DNA from: Echinarachnius parma
Lineage: Eukaryota; Echinodermata; Echinoidea; Clypeasteroida; Echinarachniidae
Direction: 5' to 3'
DNA: 64,000 nucleotides
Assembly (NCBI GenBank): GCA_037951105.1
Contig: JBAMJV010003100.1
Location: 1-64,000 of the forward strand
The notes beneath the pieces are model-generated. The model ran no database searches. It had not been told where the DNA came from and was given only the letters and a program-made list of their open reading frames with translations. Below are positions 57,599-64,000 of this stretch, piece after piece. How positions within the stretch are numbered: position 1 is the first letter of the stretch; each line of letters opens with the position of its first letter. The translations under genes and the position numbers were made by a program.

Positions 57599-57976
57599 TT
57601 AAAGTAATGAATTAACTTTGTCAAATTCAATCAAAACTTCACATTTAGCTTTTACATTTCTCTTGCACCTTGTTGTTTGGCTTATTGTATGGTAGCAGAA
57701 GAATGAAATTGATTGGGTTTAGATATGTTTCGAATATCTCCCTAGTTAAGGAGATAATTATTCGTGATTGAATCGAGAAGCGTTCCGGAACGAAGTTCGA
57801 TGAGAGTCAAAATCAACGGGTTTTCTTTTTACTTGGTAAAACACTTGCAGTTTTCCTTTTCTATGAAACTATCACACATAATTCAGCATAATCTTAAAAT
57901 GGTATTGGTATATGATTGAAGGGTCAAATATATCTTTTGGAAAAATCTCATATAAAGTGAATAGATCACTTCAATA
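57599..57976 (+). mobile_element. Family A element, copy 5, decayed ends
   Basis: TTAAAGTAATGAATTAACTTTG at the left and AGTGAATAGATCACTTCAA at the right. TTGCACCTTGTTGTTTGGCTTATTG and the core AGAAGCGTTCCGGAACG (57777-57793) match family A. Confidence 0.8.
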
Positions 57977-57979
57977 GCG

Positions 57980-58440
57980 TATACCTTTATGCAACGGATA
58001 ATTATGACGTAATTGACGATAGTAAGAACATTATCACCATGATCACCTACTATGCCTACTGTAGTCTTTAGCATGCCAATTAGACTCAAAATGACTTGAG
58101 AGTGTTGTTGATATGTTGAGGAGCGCAGAAGGGTTTTCGTCCTTGCAATTTTGTTTTTTCTGTCCCTTTCTCTTTCAGGGAAATGATTAAGGAATATCAC
58201 ATAATACCACATATTTACCTGTAAATACCATGGTACAATCCATGTAAACACTCGTTATTTAGCTAATTTGGAAATACAAATTCTCGGACTCAATATCACA
58301 CTGAAATAAATTACCACAGCAAGTCGTATTGTCAATATGATATAGCTTAGAGGCATTCAACAAGTCGACTTAAACTAACATGTCACAAGGGCATAACCAG
58401 GATCAGTAGGGCTTTACCCTAGAGCCCCTAACGCTTTACC
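57980..58440. other. Non-coding stretch, nothing recognised
   Basis: The 122-codon minus-strand frame at 57883-58251 runs into family A and has no motif. Confidence 0.35.
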
Positions 58441-58446
58441 CGGTTG

Positions 58447-58668
58447 ACTACGGGAACCGGGTGGGCCCTGTAATAACTCTATGGGGATTCAATATCTAGA
58501 AGGAAACAAGTTAACCTTTTGCTTACACTTTACAGGAACCTAGTGCACCCTGTATTACTATGAAGATTGCAAAATCTAGTAGGGAACGGGATTCCCCATT
58601 GCCTAGGGGAACCGGGTGGGTCCTGTAGGAACTCTATGGGGGTTGCAGAATCTAGTAGGGTTAGGGTA
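58447..58668 (+). repeat. Three tandem copies of a ~78 bp unit
   Basis: GGGAACCGGGTGGGCCCTGTAATAACTCTATGGGG begins the first unit; the second and third start near 58528 and 58606. All contain ATCTAGWAGGG. Single diverged echoes occur at 50148 and 56403. Confidence 0.85.
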
Positions 58669-58686
58669 AACAGGTGAATGACACTC

Positions 58687-59068
58687 CGGCCAGGCTCCAA
58701 GTTTATCCTTCATGGTGAGATGGTGAGTCTTCAGGGGTCAACAACAACGAGGTATCAACAAGGTCATGGTATTATGCACACTCTTAACTCGAGAAGAGTT
58801 TAGAGTAGTCGGTGTTTAAATGGCGTTTACATGGGATCACCCAAGAACCACTTAGCGCTTTACCCTATGAGTGCCATGGCCGACCATAAAACCGTGTCTA
58901 GGGAATTCTGGCAATTTAATTTCGCACTCAGAGGGTATACGACTTTCCAGTCAGCCTGAACCTTATGGTAGGTCTTCGGGGTCATCTACAATGAGGTATC
59001 AACAAGGTCATAATATTATGCACCCTCTTAACTCGAGAAGTGTTTTAGAGTAGTGTTTAAATGGCGTG
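58687..59068 (+). repeat. Tandem duplication, ~250 bp spacing
   Basis: GAGGTATCAACAAGGTCATGGTATTATGCACACTCTTAACTCGAGAAG near 58751 recurs near 58993. Both copies continue TTTAGAGTAG...GTGTTTAAATGGCGT. Confidence 0.9.
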
Positions 59069-59204
59069 AATGGAGATTTCTTGTAAACAGTGGCGTAGCT
59101 ATGGTATAGATCCGTCTATAGAGGATGTGGAACTGTGATGTCCAAATTATAGGGGCAGCCTTTATCAGGAATATAAATGGGCTATGTATTTCTAGTGGTG
59201 TGAA

Positions 59205-59345
59205 GAGTTGTTCTGGTCTAGTGGTCAGAGCTGCGCTCTTCGCACTAATCGGCCCGGGTTCGAATCTTGGCCGCGTCTATCGGATAGTGACGATAAAGGG
59301 CGGTCCCAGACGTAAATAATCATAATTGATTGAACGCGTCTGCAA
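59205..59345 (+). mobile_element. tRNA-derived SINE, copy 1
   Basis: The A box TGGTCTAGTGG (59214-59224) and B box GGTTCGAATCT (59257-59267) are well formed and 43 bases apart. This gives a tRNA-like head followed by a tRNA-unrelated body (GTGACGATAAAGGGCGGTCCCAGACGTAAATAA) and an A/C-rich tail. The acceptor stem does not pair, so it is not a tRNA gene. Confidence 0.75.
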
Positions 59346-59399
59346 AAACCAAACTACCAACCAACCAATTATACAAATTTATAATAAATATTATAAGTA

Positions 59400-59525
59400 T
59401 AGAGGTGATCTGGTTTGGTGTTCAGAGCTCTGCTATTCAGACACATAATATAGGCCCAGTTTCGTAACCTAGCTATAGCTGCGTTTGTCGGATGGTGGCG
59501 ATAAAGTGTGGTCCTAAAAGTAAAT
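59400..59525 (+). mobile_element. tRNA-derived SINE, copy 2, decayed
   Basis: GATCTGGTTTGGTGTTCAGAGCTCTGCTATTCAG, then CCCAGTTTCGTAACCT and GATGGTGGCGATAAAGTGTGGTCCTAAAAGTAAA, align in order with copy 1. Both boxes are mutated. Confidence 0.65.
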
Positions 59526-59529
59526 TATC

Positions 59530-60140
59530 ACTATTAACTCCTAGCTTACCAGGGGATATAGCACATCAATGAGGGGCATGTGTAGTATGTGGTGCATACG
59601 TGCGACATTGGCACTCAAGGAGTTAAAATCACCCCCCCCCCCCAAAAAAAAAAAACAGTTCTAACAACTTTCTTACCAACGTGTTGTTATTATATTTAAA
59701 GTGAGGGGGCAAAAGGAAGAGTTCCGACAGGCATGGTATATTGCCCCCCCATTCTCACCCCCTTGCCCCAAAGAGCTATTCCGCTGCTTGATAACGCACT
59801 CGATGTTTAATGGGCAAACTCGAAAACACTCGAATGACAACACGTCAGATGAAATGAAGGAAGAGTTGTTTTCATCGAGAAAAACAAACATAAAACAATA
59901 ATGGGTAAGTGTCCTGGATTGATCTGCATGACGTGTTTCAAGCTTTTAACTTCAGCCTTTTCAATGATATTACTTTTTTTTTATTCCAAAGAAGTGAACA
60001 GTCATGCGAAATTCACAAATATACATTTTTTTTGCAAATAATAAATAGTATGACATAACGTATAACAAGTAATTATTTTGTTATTTTAAAAGTCTGAATA
60101 AAATTAATGATTACATTCCAAACTTAGCATGTTTTTACGG
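59530..60140. other. Non-coding stretch with (C)12(A)12
   Basis: C12 at 59632-59643 abuts A12 at 59644-59655. No genes. Confidence 0.4.
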
Positions 60141-60147
60141 ATACAGT

Positions 60148-60470
60148 CCGTTATTCCGAAGGTTCGTTATTCCGAAGGTTCAGTTATTCCGAAGGTTCGT
60201 TATTCCGAAGGTTCGTTATTCCGAAGGTTCGTTATTTCGAAGGTTCGTTATTCCGAGGGTTCGTTATTCCGAAGGTTCGCTATTCCTAAAACGAAATTGG
60301 GTTCGTTATTCCGAAGGTTCGTTTATCCGAAGAAAAAAATCGGGTTCGTTATTCCGAAGGTTCGTTATTCCGAAGGTTCGTTATTCCGAAGGTTCGTTAT
60401 TCCGAAGGTTCATTAGTCCGAAAATAAAATAGAGTTCGTTAATCCGAAAATTAAATCGGGTTTGTTATAA
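60148..60470 (+). repeat. 16 bp minisatellite, GTTATTCCGAAGGTTC
   Basis: About fifteen units, in three blocks separated by AAACGAAATTGG-, GAAGAAAAAAATCGG- and AAAATAAAATAGAG-type interruptions. The protein-like frame is an artefact. Confidence 0.95.
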
Positions 60471-60492
60471 TACTATAATTTGTGTTTTGTTA

Positions 60493-60829
60493 ATTTAGAG
60501 GTTCTCTCATACCTTGTTGTATTCGTATTACCAATAGAAGCATGGAACAGGTTTAGTTTTTTCGAATTTCCTTTCGTTAAAAAGATATTTATGATTGGAG
60601 CGTTCAAATGTGTAAGTACTACTAGATTGTCATAACTGTGTACTAAGTCAGTGCAATGAGTTAGCGAATAACACTTTGCATTTTCGCTTTATTACTCGGC
60701 CATATAACATCCATTTAAAGTGACATGTTCATACATTACCTATTGGACATCAGATCACAGAAATACACATTGTATTGATCATTTATAAAGTTTTGCACAT
60801 GTCAACAAAGTTACTAGATCCCTTTTAAA
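60493..60829 (+). mobile_element. Family B element, copy 7, left end missing
   Basis: It begins inside the family consensus at GGTTCTCTCATACCTTGTTG and runs to GTTACTAGATCCCTTTTAA. The missing ~45 bases at its left coincide with the end of the 16 bp minisatellite. Confidence 0.85.
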
Positions 60830-62070
60830 ATTGTACATTATAATATACACAAATTAATTCAGCATTATGGCTTATTTTGCATAGAGAAAGTGGCACACAA
60901 GTAATAATTATGATTACCATGGCACAGGTGATCAATTAAATTGCAAGAAATGAGTTAAAGAGATTGTATTGTGGGAGGTAGATTGCGCTGTCGAGGCGCT
61001 CACTGCATGGTTAGCGCAATATGTCGTGTAACCATAGAATTATGAATAAACAAACCAACCCGTTTATAACCAGCTGGAATCATGCGTGAGCGCATGCAGC
61101 ACTCTCGCAAATCGTTTGTACGTGTATACGCTATACAGATTGCGCACGCGGCGCGTGCGTAACAAAATGGCGCCTCCCTGATGTGCAATCTAATTATAGA
61201 GCCTATACACGATGACTCAGCACCTTTAACGTTTTCATGACGCACTGTAAACGAGTTTACACTGTCTAGTGACTACATTATTTCTTTTCTAACTTAATAA
61301 TGATTGGGCTTTAACCCATTGCTTGCGGGAAACTTGGAAAGTACCAATTAACCACCTTGGGGTTGTGATTTCTAGTAGGGCCTACTAAGAATACGGCTAA
61401 CTAACTTAATAGAGTTCTTTGTACGCGGAGGCGTGAAGTATAATTATTATGTTTTCTCGCAACTTCGGTCACTAACCCCATCCGGGAGATTCCCCGATTC
61501 CAACGCGCGACGAACGTGGGGGGAAGAAAAGAGTGGCGATTATCAAGCTTATTGGAATAGATAAAATCATCAAGAAAATACTCAAGCAGCATTTCATCGT
61601 AATTATGGGATTATTTTAAGGATTTAAGTATTATTTTTTGAAAGGAAAGGAAATCCAAAACACTATAGGGTAAGATATATTATATCGTGCAATTACAACG
61701 CTAAGCCGAAGCATAATGGATGTACTTAAAGAATTAAGTACCACACGATCATTGTTCAAATCCAATTAAGATTTTGACCACCTCCATCTTAGATCATTAT
61801 GTAATAGCTACTTCCGAAGTAATTTAGTTTCCCCAATAAATTTAAGTACTTACTTATCGTGAAAAGGGGTGTATAATGTTACGGTCACTCACCGTACTAC
61901 ATTACGACGGTAAGGCATTGATAATACTTTCGGCACATACTGCTAAATGAGTTTTGTTTTGTTAAAAAGGCATGTCTCATAATATATTAGTTTTAGATGC
62001 AGTTTCAGTTTCGGTTTCAGTTTTTATTTCTGCATATTCAATATTTACAATATCAACCAAAATAACAACC
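60830..62070. other. Non-coding stretch with a family F trace
   Basis: ATTGCGCACGCGGCGCGTGCGTAACAAAATGGCGCC at 61138-61173 resembles the family F core. A GTTTCAGTTTCGGTTTCAG hexamer patch lies at 61998-62020. No genes. Confidence 0.4.
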
Positions 62071-62077
62071 AATACAT

Positions 62078-62465
62078 TTAAAGGGATCTAGTAACATTGT
62101 CAAAATCCTCAAAACTTACTTGGAATTCCAGGCATGTTGTATTCGTATTAACAATACAAGCATGGGACATGTTTCGTTTTTTCGAATTTCCCTTTCGTTA
62201 AAAAGATATTTACGATTGAAGTGTTTGGATGTTTAACTATCCACTGGATAGTCAAAACCGTGTACAAAGTCAGTGCAGTGATTCAGTGTATATCACTTTG
62301 CATTTTTGCTTATTACTCAGCCACACGTACCGTATAACATCCATTTCACGTGACATTTTCACCCATTACTCAGTGGACATTTATCAGATCACAACAATTC
62401 ACATTTTATCAATCATTCATCGCTATGATTGTGTACATGTCAACTAAATCACTAGATCCCTTTAA
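62078..62465 (+). mobile_element. Family B element, copy 8, both ends present
   Basis: TTAAAGGGATCTAGTAACAT at the left, ATCACTAGATCCCTTTAA at the right, TTAA at both edges. All interior blocks are present. Confidence 0.95.
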
Positions 62466-62674
62466 GCAATGATATAATATAAACGTCAGTAATATCAATT
62501 AAATAATTACATTTTCATTTTACTAACATCTTTCATAATAAATTTGGAAAGAAAAGAAAGAGGGGGAATACAGAAGACCGATATCGTAAGCAGTGCTTTC
62601 ATGTTCATTTATTTAGTTACAAATGTTAATTTCAAAATGTAAACTTCCTTTTTATTTCTTCAAGATTTATAAGA

Positions 62675-62815
62675 TTAAAGGGATACCGTCGTCACATCAG
62701 ATGACACTCTTGAAAGTGCTGACAGGGTGGCGCCATATTTCCGCACACCGCGCGATCTGCAGCTTACATAACATTACACCAGAGAGAGTCGTGTTCACGA
62801 CTCACGTAAGAAAAA
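62675..62815 (+). mobile_element. Lone TTAAAGGGATACCGTCG end
   Basis: TTAAAGGGATACCGTCGTCAC has the shared terminus, but no matching right end was located before the (GGA)n array. Confidence 0.4.
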
Positions 62816-63027
62816 CACATTGTATGCGTTTTAATTAGGCAACTTATAATTCGTTTAACCAATTGAAAATATCTTTGGAAATTAAGTTCAATCAAATTTT
62901 AAAGGGTGTGAACATTGCAAATGAAACGAATGTAAAAAAAGAACGTGTCATGAGCAGATATATACATGAGAATACAATCGACTGACAGAAATCAAACAAC
63001 AGCCCCCACCCCGGCCTCCTACGCCTA

Positions 63028-63286
63028 TGAGGAGGAGGAGGAGGAGGAGGAGGAGGAGGAGGAGGAGGAGGAGGAGGAGGAGGAGGAGGAGGAGGAGGAG
63101 GAGGAGGAGGAGGAGGAGAAGAAGGAGGAGGAGGAAGAGGAATAGGAGGAGGAGGAGGAGGAGGAGGAGGAGGAGGAGGAGGAGGAGGAGGAGGAGGAGG
63201 AGGAGGAGGAGGAGGAGGAGGAGGAGGAGGAGGAGGAGGAGGAGGAGGAGGAGGAGGAGGAGGAGGAGGAGGAGGAGGAGGGGAGG
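63028..63286 (+). repeat. (GGA)n array, ~86 units with one short interruption
   Basis: Nearly pure GGA over ~259 bases, interrupted at about 63118-63143 by GAAGAAGG/GAATAGG variants. The polyarginine and polyproline frames are artefacts. Confidence 0.95.
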
Positions 63287-63423
63287 ATGACGACGAAGAG
63301 ACGGATGAAAGAGAGAGGGAGAGATAGGACAATGTGAGAAGGGGTGGGGGGGGGGAGGGGGGAGGGGCTGAGAGGGGGATTATGTTAACGGACAATAAGA
63401 GCAACAAAAAAAAGAAAGGTGAG

Positions 63424-64000
63424 GAAGGTGTTTGCAATACCCTATTTCCCAATAGGATCAGTAGGCCTGATCACCCCCAGAAGGCATTCGGAAGTGAGTT
63501 GAGTTGATTTGAAAAGAGAGGCTTTCGTGGAAACTATAGACACGCAGAAGCTGGCCAGAAGAATGAATGGTGTTGGTTGATCGAGTTACCTTTTGGGAGT
63601 CGAATGACATAAATCAAACAAAGATTATCAACATATGAAATAGATTACGAAAGAGGTCCACGTTGATTGTCGTCAACAATCATAATAAGTATCACTGTCT
63701 GCTGAGATGCAAGAAGAAAGTGGGAATAGGGGAGAAGAGACTGCAGCGAGAGTGAAATTGGTTAAAGGATTAGAGTGGGGATTAAAGAGGAGAGAGAGAG
63801 GGAAGTAGAAAGACCATATTAGATAAATAATGTGTTAGGTGACGGAGGTGTTCTTATAACGTTTTCCCAATAGGATCACCAGGCCTGATCACCCCAGAAG
63901 GCGTTCGGAAGTTAGTTGATTTGAAAAGAGAGGCTTTCGTGGAAACTGTTCACGCAGATCTGGACAGGTGTTGGCTGATCAAGTTACCTTTTGGGAATCG
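63424..64000 (+). repeat. Tandem duplication, ~420 bp unit, running off the window edge
   Basis: TTTCCCAATAGGATCAGTAGGCCTGATCACCCCCAGAAGGC at 63444 recurs at 63866 as TTTCCCAATAGGATCACCAGGCCTGATCACCCC. Both continue with GAAAAGAGAGGCTTTCGTGGAAACT and GAGTTACCTTTTGGGAGTCG or AAGTTACCTTTTGGGAATCG. A purine-rich stretch (63700-63810) lies between. Confidence 0.9.

Noticed and set aside
57883..58251. 122-codon minus-strand frame
   Set aside because: It overlaps the end of a family A element, with no motif.
59205..59280. tRNA gene
   Set aside because: A and B boxes are present, but the acceptor and anticodon stems do not close, and a SINE body with a second decayed copy follows.
60129..60416. 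Repeat protein with SVIPKVRYSEG-like units
   Set aside because: Translation of the 16 bp minisatellite; the frame survives only by chance around spacers.
62892..63452. Long proline-rich frame (minus) and polyarginine frame (plus)
   Set aside because: Translations of the (GGA)n array and flanking purine tracts, with no signal or domain.

Overview
The window looks like non-coding DNA of a marine invertebrate deuterostome, most likely an echinoderm. The evidence is indirect. The base composition is AT-rich. There are no operons or bacterial signals. Non-autonomous DNA transposons are dense, there is a tRNA-derived SINE, and the one clear retroelement is a remnant of a Gmr1-like Ty3/gypsy element, a lineage described from deuterostomes. 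I found no complete host gene. The only host-like coding hints are a possible 26-codon terminal exon near 26.4 kb and orphan reading frames that I did not accept.

Layout. 0-9 kb: a degraded family-C element, a purine-rich block, a TA-flanked foldback element built of CACAGTGTG palindromes, a (GAA)n array of about 53 units, long G and C homopolymers, and several small tandem duplications and hairpins. 12.7-15.4 kb: a broken Gmr1-like element on the minus strand, with capsid, zinc knuckle, protease, integrase zinc finger, RT tail and RNase H. It carries frame breaks, a large internal deletion and a segment in inverted orientation. 17.2-19.4 kb: a diverged ~115 bp tandem repeat, three ~215 bp tandem copies ending in G-rich tracts, and an indel-free 21 x 21 bp minisatellite. 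20.9-26.5 kb: nested and abutting inverted-repeat elements, then the possible exon. 29-41 kb: many miniature elements, including a hAT-type element with a perfect 8 bp target duplication and a hexamer array inside it. 42.4 kb: a mariner-like transposase tail. 43.8-45.3 kb: a 654 bp hairpin element with ~255 bp arms. 50-51.4 kb: a segmental tandem duplication whose second copy alone carries an element. 52.9-55.3 kb: two larger elements with terminal inverted repeats. 58.4-59.5 kb: nested tandem repeats and a SINE pair. 60-64 kb: a 16 bp minisatellite, two family-B elements, a (GGA)n array and a duplication running to the window edge.

The main organising signal is a set of at least seven element families with unrelated interiors that share TTAAAG-type ends (TTAAAGTGATCC, TTAAAGGGATCT, TTAAAGGGATAG, TTAAAGGGGCCC, TTAAAGGGGTAT, TTAAAGGTGGTT, TTAAAGGGATAC). 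Most intact copies are bounded by TTAA on both sides, as expected for a TTAA-targeting transposase. Some sit exactly at the TTAA edge of another family, producing end-to-end composites. No transposase for them is present. I use letters A-H for these families only as local labels.
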